DNA of 64,000 nucleotides from Meloidogyne chitwoodi (Eukaryota; Nematoda; Chromadorea; Rhabditida; Meloidogynidae), in assembly GCA_015183035.1 (NCBI GenBank), contig JACZZP010000001.1, positions 2,232,001 through 2,296,000 on the forward strand. The letters are read 5' to 3'. Positions 45,396-56,099 of the stretch are shown here, piece by piece (the stretch's first letter is position 1; every line of letters begins with the position of its first letter). Made by a program: the position numbers and the translations under genes. The notes beneath the pieces are model-generated. The model was not told the DNA's origin, ran no database searches, and saw nothing but the letters and a program-made list of their open reading frames with translations.

Positions 45396-47296
45396 ATGGG
45401 AGCAACAAATTCTACAAATAATATCAAAGAAGATCATACAAAATTTCCATTCTGGTGTGGTTATTTACCTGATGCGGATGCTTTGTCACTTCTAAATAAT
45501 AAAAATGAATTTGTCTTGCGATGCTTACCAAATGACTCATTGAACCTGACTTTCTATGCTGGTCATGAAAAGGTTTATATTATTTTTTCTTGAATTTTTA
45601 CTAGTTATGGGGCATTAATTATGACTCCCGAAGCCAATTCCTATATTATTTAATTTCCAAACTCTGACCTTGTAAATCAATCTTTTGAAAATATTGACAA
45701 TTATAAAGTTTTTATTTTTTGTTGGTTGATTTATAAACCTTAAAGGATATTTTTAAATTTTTTTTCTTTTCTTTTCTAATATTAATTTACTCATTTTTTA
45801 GTTGTCAAACTTTGTTCTTCAAAAAACTAAATCTGGATGGAACTTAGCTGGTCAAAATTCAACTGAAAATACCTCTAAAGAATTAATCGAGTTTTATTGG
45901 GTTGGTGTTTTATTAAATTTTATTCCAAGTTTATTCTTTTTTTAAGTGTACAAAACAAGCAATTATGCTAAAAGGGGAATGCTATCGTCTCGAGTTTCCT
46001 ATTACTCGTCCGTTTTGGCTACTTTCTTCGGCAAAAGTTAGGTTCGATGACCGATTGGGTGAAGGCGCCTTTGGAGTCGTTTATAAAGGTGAATTGGCAG
46101 ATGCAGGGACAGTTGTTGATGTTGCCATTAAACAATTAGTTGGAAAAATCGGACCTGAACAGTTGGAAAATCTGTGGAGGGAAGCACGTATAATGACATG
46201 TTTGAACAATGAATATGTTGTCAGATTCTATGGGATTGTTAATGATACCAAGGTTTTTATTTTGATTTATTTTATTTTTTAAATAATTTTTATCCTTTTG
46301 GATGCACTTTTATCAAAATTTAAATTTTATTTTTCATTGTTAGCCATTCAGCATTGTATTAGAATATGTTAATGGAAAATCTGTAGACAAATTTCTAAAA
46401 GAAGATGGAGAAAATAGTTCTGACAAAATGAGGACAAAGATAATGATTGGCGTTGCCAGGGGTATGAGATATCTTCATAGTCATAACCCTCCGTTTTTAC
46501 ATTTGGATTTGGCTACAAGAAATTTGTTAATAAGTTGGACTGGCCGTTTTAAGACAGTGAATAATATGAATGGAAAGGTTTTTTTAATCAAATAAATTAT
46601 TTTTTAATGAAATAATCAATTCAGGTTGCAGATTTTGGATTAAGTAGGAAAGGCCAAAAACATACTTTTGATCCAGATAAACCAACAAATCTTCGCTGGA
46701 TGGATCCTGATTCTTTCAAGACGAAAACCGTTGACAAATTAACAGATGTTTACGGTTCTTTTTTATTTTTAAATTTTTAGCTAACATAAGACTTTTTTAG
46801 CATTTGGGGTAACACTTTTTGAATGCTTTAGTCGTCCATATGAAACGCCATACAGTAAATGGTCTGCTCAAAGGGTGAGTTTTTTAGAAATACGGTAAAA
46901 CTTTCATATTAGTGCCTCACAAGATCTCGGGTTATAATTTAGGATATACACGTGGGAATAATAAGAACTTTTCAAAGGTTGTTACAATTAGAATCTTATC
47001 TTTATGCTAGACATTTTGAAATTAAAATCACAACAAGTTGTTAAAAGTATATAATTTAAAACAGGTTTATGAGGAATTGATTCAGCCTAATACCAAAAGA
47101 AAAAGGTTAAATCGACCTGATGGTATGCCTATCGAAATTGATAATTTAATGGTTATTTATTTATTTTTTTTATTTTTAATTTTTTTTATTCCTAAAATAA
47201 TAGGCATCTTGTATGAAATTCGACAAAGATAGAGAAAAGAGACCTTCATTTGAGGATATTGAGCGAATACTCACTGGTATATATCAAAAGATGTAA
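45396..47296 (+). CDS. SH2-domain non-receptor tyrosine kinase (Fer/Fes-like, nematode type)
   Basis: The N-terminus MGATNSTNN fits an N-myristoylation signal, suggesting membrane attachment. A short SH2 domain follows (FWCGYLPDADALSLLNNK, then FVLRCLPND in place of FLVR, and WNLAGQNSTEN). The kinase domain starts about 46020: GEGAFGVVYKGEL (glycine loop), VAIKQLVG (ATP-binding Lys), NLWREARIM (C-helix Glu), HLDLATRNLL (catalytic loop, about 46500), VADFGLSRKGQ (DFG), LRWMDPDSF where W(M/L)APE is usual, then AFGVTLFECFSRPYETP and KRPSFEDIERIL. The catalytic Asp and Asn are kept, but HRD is HLD and APE is DPD, so activity may be reduced or altered. This compact SH2-kinase layout is typical of the expanded nematode Fer-like family. 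Stop at 47294-47296. Confidence 0.88.
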
Positions 47297-47782
47297 AAAG
47301 GAGAAATAATATAATGTAAAAATAATTTTTAGTGTTATTATAAGTATATTTAGATTATTAGAATTTTTATTGTATATTATGCAATTTTGATTTTTACGTT
47401 TTTATTGTTAGTATACATATAAATTGTGTTGTAATAATAAAGTTTGAAATATAAATGTTTCGTTTAATAAAACATTTAATTTTGAAATGTCAAAATTCTT
47501 AAAATGAACAAAAATTAACTTCATCCGATTTTAAATTCCAACAATCAAGACAAAAGAATATTATAAGATATATAATAATTAATAATGTAATCCATTCCAA
47601 AACATTATAATTGATCAACATTACTATTAACTAAAACACAAGAAGTAAGCAAATTCCTGATCTAATCTTATCCTATTAACTCCAACTCATTTAAGTATTT
47701 TTATTATTAAAATCTTTTACAATAAATATTATCGAAAATCACCAAAAGTGTAAAGCTCATTCTGAGATCAGCCATAATTTAA
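47297..47782. other. Intergenic region between convergent genes
   Basis: The 3' ends of the kinase (+) and the UCH gene (-) face each other. AATAAA-like signals are present on both strands. Nothing else was seen. Confidence 0.5.
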
Positions 47783-48880
47783 TTAAGTTTTCTTCTGCAC
47801 AAGCGCAAGAGCATTACAAGTAATATCACCAAGATTTTCCATAAAATTCTTGCATTGCTTACCAGCATCAGACAATAAATTGGCAGCACTTGTTGCTCCA
47901 CAATCACGAGGAAAGCGCTGAGAAGAATCTGAAAAAAATTTAAATTTGACATTTTTTTCCGCAAAAATTGCATATTGTTTTCTGCCATTTTTGGTTTCCC
48001 AATTCGGTAGTAGGGAAAGGAGTTAAAAGTTTTTCCCCCGATATTTTGATTTTTGTGAAAAAATCTTTAACCCTTTTCTAAAATAATTAAAAAAAATTTC
48101 ACATTTTAGCAAGGAGTGGGAAGTTATCCCTTATATATTCTATAAATAAATCTTAATTTAAAAAACAAACCAAATTCTAAAAGACGTCCTCCAATGTTCA
48201 AATAAGCAATGAAATGATATTGTACTTTATCAGCTGGAGGAGCTTGAGTTTCTCCACTCTCAGCACATTGAAGATGTGCTTGCGCCATTGCAGTGTTATT
48301 AAATAAACAGTCAGAACGTTCTTCGACTCCAAGTGTTTTAGCTTTATCAAACCAATTAGCAAAAGGTCCTTTACCTAAAAAGAATACATATAATAGTAAA
48401 GCGTGGTGTTTAAACATAATTAAGCAAAAAATTTCGTGTTTTTAATTAGCAAACCTTAGAACAAAAAATAAATAAAATAACCTATGTCGATATTTTGTAA
48501 ATTATTGGTCAATGAATGCAAAAGTGAAAATGTTCCACACGCATTATGTATTTTTTGTTTCATAAAGAAAATTCCTTCGGGCACTTTGTCCTTCCCTTCA
48601 GCAATCAAATCCAAATAAATTTTGTTCACAGGTCCGTAAGATTTTTCAGAATAAGGAAAGCAAAAGATTAAAGCAAAATGTGGTCCTGGAACAAATGCAA
48701 GCAAATCATCATCAAATCCATAAACTTCCACACATTCAACTCCTTTAATTTCAAGTCCAGTAATGTACTAAAAATAATAAAATTAAATTATAATAAAATA
48801 ACCTTATTAAAAGACTCAGGATTTGACTCGAGAGGAATCCAAACAGGATTACAATCACCTTTGATTTCAGATGTAGTCAT
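47783..48880 (-). CDS. Ubiquitin C-terminal hydrolase, UCH-L3/L1 type (peptidase C12)
   Basis: Cytosolic cysteine protease that trims small adducts from the ubiquitin C-terminus. The start at 48880 gives MTTSEIKGDCNPVWIPLESN, the typical opening (WxPLExNPE). Further motifs: VYGFDDDLLAFVPGPHFALI (about 48720), FFMKQKIHNACGTFSLLHSL with the catalytic Cys in NACGT (about 48530), VQYHFIAYLNIGGRLLEF with the catalytic His (about 48210), then after an intron DSSQRFPRDCG with the catalytic Asp (about 47930), and the C-terminal GDITCNALALVQKKT, stop 47783. All catalytic residues are present. The length of about 230 residues is normal for UCH-L1/L3. Four exons with short introns. Confidence 0.9.
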
Positions 48881-49235
48881 AATTTACTAAAAAAACTTTA
48901 TTATTATTTATAAACTTGTTAAAAAAGGAAAACAAAAACCTAGTTTTAAAAATTTTATCAATTTCTATGAATCAATTAATTATTGGTATTTTTGAAAAAT
49001 AAACACGTATTGCCATTTCGTCCAAATTGGCAAGTTGTTAAAATTTTCAGGAAGGTCTATTAAGTCTCAGCCGTTTCAGTCTCACGGTTTAGTCTTTGAA
49101 AAATGAAAAGTCCGAGACTGAAACGGCCTTACCAGAAACGATGAGAGAAACGTCTGTTTCTCTAAAATCTTTTACGCTTCTAGCTAACAATCTTTTTTTG
49201 TTTTTGTTTTTCAAATTCATTGTTTTTAACGCGGG
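48881..49235. other. Intergenic region with an imperfect palindrome
   Basis: Upstream of the UCH gene. At about 49057-49125 the words GTCTCAGCCGTTTCAGTCTC and CCGAGACTGAAACGG form an inverted repeat, followed by AGAGAAACGTCTGTTTCTC. Similar words occur at 54330-54350, so it is probably a piece of a dispersed element. No gene. Confidence 0.5.
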
Positions 49236-50325
49236 CACAGTGGTTACACTCAGCACATAGAAAAATTTGTGTAGTCTCTCGTTTTTCTTTTTCTCTATAA
49301 TTTAATCTCTCGTTTTAAGCATTACTCTCGTTTTTCATTTTACCCAGAAATGAGGTTACCTACTTTAAAATCCAATATCTCGAAAACGGCTTATACGATT
49401 TTAAATCTGTCTATCCATTTTATAGATAATTGTTTCAAGATTTTGTTCAAAAAATTTTATAGGCTCATATACATTTTTTGGAGAATTAATACAGCTTTAA
49501 TTTCAAATGAAAACAAGAGCAAAAATTTGTAAGAATGCGCATGAAAAAGCTTAATTTTGACCAATTATGACGTAACTCATAAAGCTGAGTCGTCTGAAAC
49601 CAAAATAAAAAAGATTGGAAAGATTTGAAGGAAGTTATGATCAAAAACATAGTAAATGATCAGGATTTTCAATAAACCATAACTTATCCAAATGAAGTTA
49701 TTTTTTCTTAAAATTTTGTAGAGTTGCATAGTAACAATAGGGCTACAAAATTACAAAACTAGAAAAAATATGGATTGGGGGATCCTGTTTTAGGAGCTAC
49801 AATTTTCATCGTAGTAGTAAAATTATTAAAGAGATCAACGATTATCTAAGAAAAATTATATGAGATTGTTCAATTTTTAATGCTGAGTCGATTAAAACCA
49901 AAATTAAAGTGATTGAATAACTTTGAAGAAAGTTATGGCCAAAAATATGGCAATTTTCATCGATTTTCAAAAAATCATAACTCAGCTATTTAAGTTTGTA
50001 CGCAGCTCAAAATTTGTACAATTGTAGTAAAGATATAGTGCTACAACTATACAAAGTTTGAAAAAATTTAACGAAGAATTTCTCATATTATAAGTTCCTA
50101 ATAATTCCCCTTATAGAAGAGAGAAATTTCTCTCATTGACCATTTTATAACCTTTATTGCTTTTTGACCCTTTTGCAATTTTTTACGCTGCTGACCATTT
50201 CTCCTTCTCTCTTCTTTTATTTCCAAGCATCTCACCGTTGCCTAACCTACCAGATATGACGGCTAACGCATACCTATTTTTCCTCTGATGCTATGACACT
50301 TTTTCAACTGAGTGTAACCACAGTG
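49236..50325. mobile_element. 1.1-kb non-autonomous DNA transposon with Transib-like ends
   Basis: Ends are CACAGTGGTTACACTCAG (49236) and the inverse of CACTGTGGTTACACTCAG (ending 50325), with one mismatch. The flanks share CGCGGG on both sides (49230-49235 and 50326-50331), compatible with a GC-rich 5- to 6-bp target duplication. Transib elements begin CACWRTG, duplicate 5 GC-rich bases, and are the relatives of RAG recombination signals. The interior has no transposase. It contains two diverged direct repeats of about 200 bases (near 49575-49790 and 49890-50080). Family assignment is inference. Confidence 0.6.
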
Positions 50326-50601
50326 CGCGGGTTAACATTTTTACTTTTAAGTTTGTAAAAATATATTTTATTAAATTTATCATAATCTTATTTTTTAATC
50401 TATTTAAGGTGTTAATATTCTTCAATATTTTTTGTTAGACATTTAATATACATTTTTTCTGTTCTACTTTATTCCTCTTCTTTGTACGAATCTTAATCAA
50501 CCCTATCCTTACTACGCTCGCACTTTATTCTCCTGAATTCAACAGAGGCAAACTTTTAAATTACGAAAAGACGATATAATCGTATAGATATCGACATACA
50601 A

Positions 50602-53324
50602 ATGTACGCTGGAATCAATCAACACTACTCAAATGGCGGAAGTTCTGGTGGAGGACCTAAACGTTTTCGAGGTGGTGGAGGTCATGATGGCTCTGATATG
50701 TACCATGACGCACTGGCAGCTGGCAAATTTGAATTACGTATGCTCATTCCTAGTCGTTCTGCTGGAGCGGTGATTGGTCGTGGTGGAGAATATATTAAAT
50801 CTTTACGTGCGAAGGTATATTTAAATTAAAACTGTTAGGTTTTTGAGATCAAGAGGGACTAGGGGAAAATTTGAATAGGAGATAGGCTGTTTTCTTTTTT
50901 CCAAACAATCTGTTTTTGGTCGATTATTGGGCTAAGCAATTTTTGTAAAATATCGATCTCTAATGGTTATAATTATCTTTTTTCAGATTTTACACACATA
51001 CTTGCTTTTTCTTTTTTTAGAAAATATAAAATTAGAAAAAGTTCAGAAAAATTTCTCGAAAATGGCTTGGTAATTTAAGTGCTAAGAGTGCACATAATTT
51101 TATTTATTTATTGGTATTCTGAGGGTTCATACACTCCCTCATTGAATTCAAAAGGAACTAACTCATTGTGTGGTCCGGCAATAACCTCCCTCCATTTTCA
51201 GTACGATGCCAACATCAGTGTCCCAGATAGGAGCACCCCCGAGCGGTAATTTCTTCTCCCATAGAATTAAGGAAAAAATAATATTTTTAAAGTACAAAAC
51301 CATATAAAACAATTTTTTTATTTTCAAATATTTTAAAAAGATTAATTTTCTTTTTTGATTACTTTATTATTTTTTTGAGAAAATTTGGCACTTATTAAGA
51401 ACGGGTGGCTCTTTCTGCGGATTTTTTTTGCGGACTTTCTATTATAAAATTTAGTAGTATATATATATTATTTGATTTTTGCCTTAAGGCAAATAAATGA
51501 GTTAATAGACTAACAAAAAGGTGTAAATGTTTCTGACCCAGTTATTTACATTATTTGTTAATCGATTATTTAGAAAAATGATTCAAACTCTTAAAAATTT
51601 TACTTTGTTACAATTATACAACAAGATCAGTTCACCAGTAGAGGAATTTCAACAATGGTTGGTAGATCTTAAATTGCTTCATCAACGTAGAACCTGTGAT
51701 TGTGGGAGGGATCAGAAAAAGAGAAAGGATAAATGTTCAATATGGCGTTGTTGCGCAGCGGAAACAACACTTGAGAGCTACATTAATGAATTTGTTTGGA
51801 GACAACGTTTTAAAGGACCAGATTGTTTTTTCCATTTAATCTCACAACTTGTCAATCATGATTCTTATTTGTGTGAATAAAATATATGTACTCCTTTATT
51901 TGCCTTAAGGCAAAAATCAAATAATATATATATACTACTAAATTTTATAATAGAAAGTCCGCAAAAAAAATCCGCAGAAAGAGCCACCCGTTCTTAATAA
52001 GTGCCGAAAATTTATTTTTATATTGTTTTACATGGTTGCTCACTCAGTTTTTCTGTCGGGCGAAACATAAAATTTTTATTTTACTGATTTTAATTATTTT
52101 TCAAATAATTTTATGCTTTTTCTATAGTGTGCTGACTGTCATCTGTCATCAGGAAAGTATTGAACAATGCGTCTTGGAGATTTTGAATAAACTTTCTGAG
52201 GTTATTTATTTTACTATTTAAATTATAACATTTTTAAATAGGGTGAAAAGGCCAGTCGTGGAGAAGTTGACGTCAAAGTTTTGGTTCATCAATCACATGC
52301 AGGTGCAATTATTGGTCGTGCTGGCAGTAAAATTAAAGAACTTCGTGAACAGACTCAGTGTCGATTTAAGGTCTTCCAAGAATGTTGTCCAATGTCTAGT
52401 GATCGTGTTTGTTGTAAGATTTAAATAATAAATATATTTTTAAATTTATCAAAAATTCATAAGAATAGTTTTAATTTTTAAAGTGATCACTGGTGATTCT
52501 TCTAAATTACCCGCCGCTGTTAAACTGCTCATTGATTTTGTCAAAGATATTCCATTCAAAGGCCCAAATCAGCCATACGATACTTCATGCTATAATCCGC
52601 AATTATGCCACGCTTATGGTGGTTTTGAGGGTGGTTCTATGGGAGGTTAATAAAATTAAATAGCTTTTTTTATTTGATTTTGTTTTTTAAAAACTTTATC
52701 TCTTTTATTACTTATTTTTAAAGCCCCTGCCCCTCCAATGCCTCCTCCACATTTTGATTTTCCTCATCACGGACCTCCACAACCAGGTGTTGGCTATGCT
52801 GGATTTGGACCCAGTGGTCCTCCAACGCATACTCCAGGTGGACCATTAATGGGACCTCCTAGCGCTTATTCTGGAGGGCCTCCTGGAAGTGAACAGATAA
52901 CTACAACACAGGTTTTTTTTTTGAAAATAGTTTTTTATTTTTTTATAAAATTTTTTTAGGTGACAATTCCTAGCAGATTGAGTGGCACAATTATTGGAAA
53001 ACGTGGCGAATGTATCAACCGTATTCGGAATGAGTCTGGGGCTCGAATTGAAATTGATACTCAATCTGATCCGTTTGGTACCGATGAGCGTATTATTACA
53101 ATAACTGGCACAACACATCAAATTCATATGGCACAGTTTTTGCTGCAGCAGAGGTTACTTTTACAATATGTTTTTTATTTAGGCTCAATACTTTATCTTT
53201 TTCGAAACATTTTTTGTTTTTAGAGATATTTAAATAATTTACGTATTTAATTTAATTAAAAAATGATTTTTTTAGTGTTCGTTCATCAGAGTCTGGTCGT
53301 CGTTACTTGACTGAGAGGCAGTGA
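50602..53324 (+). CDS. hrpk-1: hnRNP K-type protein with three KH domains (HRPK-1 orthologue)
   Basis: hnRNP K proteins bind C-rich single-stranded RNA and act in splicing, mRNA stability and translation. The start at 50602 gives a Gly-rich leader ([16 protein letters not shown]). KH1: [20 protein letters not shown], split by introns from [15 protein letters not shown] and [11 protein letters not shown]2 (from about 52258): [20 protein letters not shown], then [16 protein letters not shown], a near-diagnostic hnRNP K segment. A Pro/Gly-rich linker (about 52725-52915) precedes KH3: [20 protein letters not shown] and ARIEID. The stop TGA is at 53322-53324. The GxxG loops are GRGG, GRAG and GKRG. 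The KH1 region is interrupted by long introns; the second (about 51247-52127) carries a Merlin element. Its 3' UTR is duplicated at 58500-58690. Confidence 0.9.
51387..52005. mobile_element. Merlin-like element (619 bp) with long TIRs
   Basis: Terminal inverted repeats of about 110 bases, apparently identical, start GGCACTTATTAAGAACGG and run to about 51497 and from about 51895. They are flanked by a perfect 8-bp duplication GAAAATTT (51379-51386 and 52006-52013). GG-starting ends with 8-9 bp duplications and an ISXO2-like open frame fit the Merlin superfamily. It is too short for a full DDE transposase. It lies in an hnRNP K intron. Confidence 0.85.
51527..51880 (+). CDS. ORF in the Merlin element, transposase N-terminal zinc-ribbon-like piece
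   Basis: A 117-codon open frame filling the space between the two TIRs. The centre reads [20 protein letters not shown] then KCSIWRCCA, resembling the zinc-ribbon (CxxCG ... WRC) that precedes the DDE domain in ISXO2/Merlin transposases. The DDE part is missing, so it cannot be a working transposase. It could be a DNA-binding competitor, or simply a relic. Possible start codons are at 51527 and 51578. Confidence 0.55.
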   Translation: MFLTQLFTLFVNRLFRKMIQTLKNFTLLQLYNKISSPVEEFQQWLVDLKLLHQRRTCDCGRDQKKRKDKCSIWRCCAAETTLESYINEFVWRQRFKGPDCFFHLISQLVNHDSYLCE

Positions 53325-54425
53325 TTGAATAATTAATTATTTATGGATAGTTGAAAAAAGAGGAGAAAGAAGTTTTTAACACAATTTCTGGAGAAAGTAT
53401 AAAAAAAGTATTTATATTGATGGTTATGGTTATATATTTATTTATATTTGGACTGCTTGCTTTTCTTTTAATTTTTTTAAATTTATATATGTTTATTTTG
53501 TAATTTATTTTTCAAAAAATTTAAAAAAATTATAAGATCAGCAAGCAGTCTTTTTTTCCTCTCCATATTTTCCTTTTCGTGACTCGATTGTTTCTGTTTT
53601 TGGAGCATTATTATTTATTCGTTTATGCATCCATCAACCATTATTATATTTTTTAATTCAAATCAATGAATTATAAATGCATTTTTTGAACTTTTTTTGT
53701 TTAATGAGAATATGTATATTTATTGTTAGGGAGGAATATATAGCAGGGGTGTGCCTCGTCTCGTATATTCTCGTGTTTTTTGGCAGTCTCGTATCTCGTG
53801 CTCGTATTTTTCCAAAAAAACGAGGTCGTTACCTCAAGCAATTTTAGATAAAATACTTCCACATGTTTTTGTCAATAGGAAAACAAACCAATTTAGCTTT
53901 AGTTGTAATATTGCTGTATATACTTCTGAAGAGTTGCAGGTTGAATTTTGGTGTTGAGGTTTAGCTTTTTTTTAAATATACACAAACCTTTCCTCCAGTT
54001 ATGTATTAACTATCAAAAATCATAAACAACATACAAATAAATAAATCATTCCATGCAACATTTTTTAGACGTATTTTGCTTCCAGAAGGTGTTCATAAAG
54101 AAAGTATTCAATGCAATTTGGAGGAAAAGTAGGCAACAACAATTGCAAAAAGTTTGTTTCTTTTATTTATGTGAGGTTTTGTGGACGTGCCAGTTTTTCT
54201 GTAAATTATTTGCAAACAAAGTCTTGTTTGAGTGCGTTTTGCGGCAAAACCGCCTGAATCAGATTGAACATTTTTCGTCTACCGTCTCTCATTTTTAACC
54301 ACTATTCTCAGAACTTAACTTACCCAGAAACAGACGTTTCAGTCTCGGAGACGACAAGCTATACTGATAGCATCCAGTCCTAATTTCCCAAAAAATCCGC
54401 CGTGCGTTTTTTAATTTAATTTTTT
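53325..54425. other. 3' flank of hnRNP K gene and CTCGT-rich repeat
   Basis: The 3' UTR of the hnRNP K gene probably reaches about 53720. From 53744 a hAT-like terminus CAGGGGTGTGCCTCGTCTCG is followed by CTCGTATCTCGTGCTCG words. A weakly matching inverse end (GTCTCGGAGACGACAAGCTA, about 54341-54366) suggests a degraded element, but no target duplication was found. No gene. Confidence 0.45.
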
Positions 54426-54872
54426 GGTAATAATGAAGTTTATAGCCCCCAATTTTTTATATTTTTATTTTCTTTCTTTTTTCCCTTGAGCAATCAGCAA
54501 ACGCCTTTTTTAATCTTTTTGTATTTATAAAATGAAAATGATTGATAGGTAAAGTCATTTAATTATTATCAAAAAATATGGAACTTAAAAATTTCACAAT
54601 TATTGATCTTTATGAAAAACTAAAATTGAGCGATAATGATTTCGATGCTTAGCTAGAGCAAATAGGCTTACTTCATGGAACGAGGACCTGTTCAGAATGT
54701 GGTGGTAAGACAACAATTCGTATCCATGCGAACGTGCTTGAATTAAAGTTAAACTTTTTTGCTTATTTTATAAATGCAAAAAGATTAAAAAAGGCGTTTG
54801 CTGATTGCTCAAGGGAAAAAAGAAAGAAAATAAAAATAGAAAAAAATGGGGGCTATAAACTTCATTATTACC
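54426..54872. mobile_element. Second Merlin-like element (447 bp)
   Basis: Long inverted repeats begin GGTAATAATGAAGTTTATAG and extend through GAGCAATCAGCAAACGCC (left about 54426-54540; right about 54765-54872). The flanks AATTTTTT and AAATTTTT differ by one base, a possible worn 8-bp duplication. A zinc-ribbon-like frame lies between the arms as in the element at 51387. Confidence 0.7.
54578..54750 (+). pseudogene. Broken Merlin-type zinc-ribbon frame
   Basis: MELKNFTIIDLYEKLKLS continues to an in-frame TAG at 54650, and after it the same frame goes on as LEQIGLLHGTRTCSECGGKT. The layout (short leader, LL-x-RTCxxCG) parallels the frame at 51527, so the two elements carry related proteins. 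The stop codon and short length make it a relic. Confidence 0.55.
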
Positions 54873-54994
54873 AAATTTTTCAAGAGATTGTTTGTTTAAA
54901 ATTTCTTCCTATGTTCTTGTATTTCCTTGTTTTTAATATATTTTTTTGTTGTATTTAAATTTAGTTTTTAGGATCCTTAATTTTGTATACACAA

Positions 54995-55695
54995 ATGCAG
55001 CAGTCGCAGCATGTGATTGTCCTTTTGCAGCAAAATGATAAATTGGCTAAGGAAGTTGCTCAATTGAAACGTTTAAACCATGTTTTTTTGTTTAATATTT
55101 AGATGGGATAATTATTATAAAAAATTTTTCTCAAATGGTTTTCTCTGACGTTGAAAATATTTGTGTTTTTTAAGATTTATTCAATCAAGAATAAAATACA
55201 GTTTTGTTTTTAGGAGCAACAACAACAAATTCTTTCTTTAATAAATGCAAACAGTGAATTAATTTCTGCTTTTAATGAATGTCGACGAGAACGTGAAGAA
55301 TTAATTAAACAAATAAAAGGTTAATATTTAATCGAGTTGTTTTTGCCTTTTTGAAAATTTTGGCCGTTGGGCCAAAATTAATTGGTGTTCTCTTTGAATG
55401 TTTTAGTACTTTTTGTAATAATTTCAGCTAATATACTGATTTTTATTCGTACTCAATGCATACTCTCATCTTTTGTTTAATTTTGTTATTTGTAATTTAG
55501 GTGATCAAAATGCAAAGCGTTGTAAACTAATGATTGAAAGAGATGTTGAAGAAGAAGAAAATATAGTTTTTTCAAATAGAATTGTTGATTTGTGCTTGTA
55601 CTTGACCTGCCATTTGAATTAACTGATGCAGAATTGAAAACACATTTTGAAACTTTTGGCAAAGTAGTTCATTGTGAGATTTGTCTTTGGGTTTA
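54995..55695 (+). pseudogene. Coiled-coil plus RRM gene fragment, left arm
   Basis: Exon pieces: MQQSQHVIVLLQQNDKLAKE with VAQLKRLNH (54995-55090), EQQQQILSLINANSELISAF then RREREELIKQIKG (about 55214-55320), and GDQNAKRCKLMIERDVEEEE (about 55500). After a frame change near 55590 comes an RRM beginning, VLVLDLPFELTDAELKTHF and ETFGKVVHCEI, ending at a stop at 55695. The coiled coil probably mediates self-association. The RRM is cut after its second strand and RNP1 is absent. I do not recognise the parent gene. The opposite-strand open frame here is a shadow. Confidence 0.5.
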
Positions 55696-55904
55696 ACATA
55701 AAAATTTTGGTACTTTTCGGTTATGCAGTCCGGGAGTCCGCAAGTTTTATCCGACCTTTTTATTCTTTTATAATTAGTTTGGAGGCATAAAATCAACAAT
55801 TATTTCTAAAATATCAACAAATGCATCAACTTCTTCTTTTCACATATTCCCTTCAAAGAAATTCGCATAGGTAGCTGTCAATCATTTGCTATGAAATGGA
55901 AATA

Positions 55905-56005
55905 TAATCCGGCCGGGACCCGAATCGAAAAATCAGGAATTCCCTATCCCGGTGGCTCAAAAAATCGGGAAACGGGATCGGGACCTGATCCCGTCCCTAT
56001 CTCTA
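55905..56005. mobile_element. Truncated hAT MITE scrap (CCCGG/GGGAC words)
   Basis: Related to the element at 19829-20010. The right end ATCCCGTCCCTATCTCTA matches its TAGAGATCGG-type terminus in reverse. The left terminus is missing and no duplication is visible. It sits in the spacer of the long inverted repeat. Confidence 0.6.
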
Positions 56006-56099
56006 GTTCTGAGTGCTGAGAAAAATAAAAATTATTGCTTGCGGATAAAACTTGCGGACTCCCGAACTGCATAACCGAAAAGTACCAAAATTTTTATGT

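Noticed and set aside
52846..53127. 93-codon minus-strand open frame
   Set aside because: Shadow of the KH3 exon of the hnRNP K gene.
53744..54368. Complete hAT element with CTCGT words
   Set aside because: One convincing terminus only; the other end matches poorly and the flanks (ATATATAG and ATAGCATC) do not duplicate.
55572..55799. Open frame on the minus strand, mirrored at 56035-56223 on the plus strand
   Set aside because: It is the antisense of the RRM fragment in the inverted-repeat arms; the sense strand has the recognisable domain.
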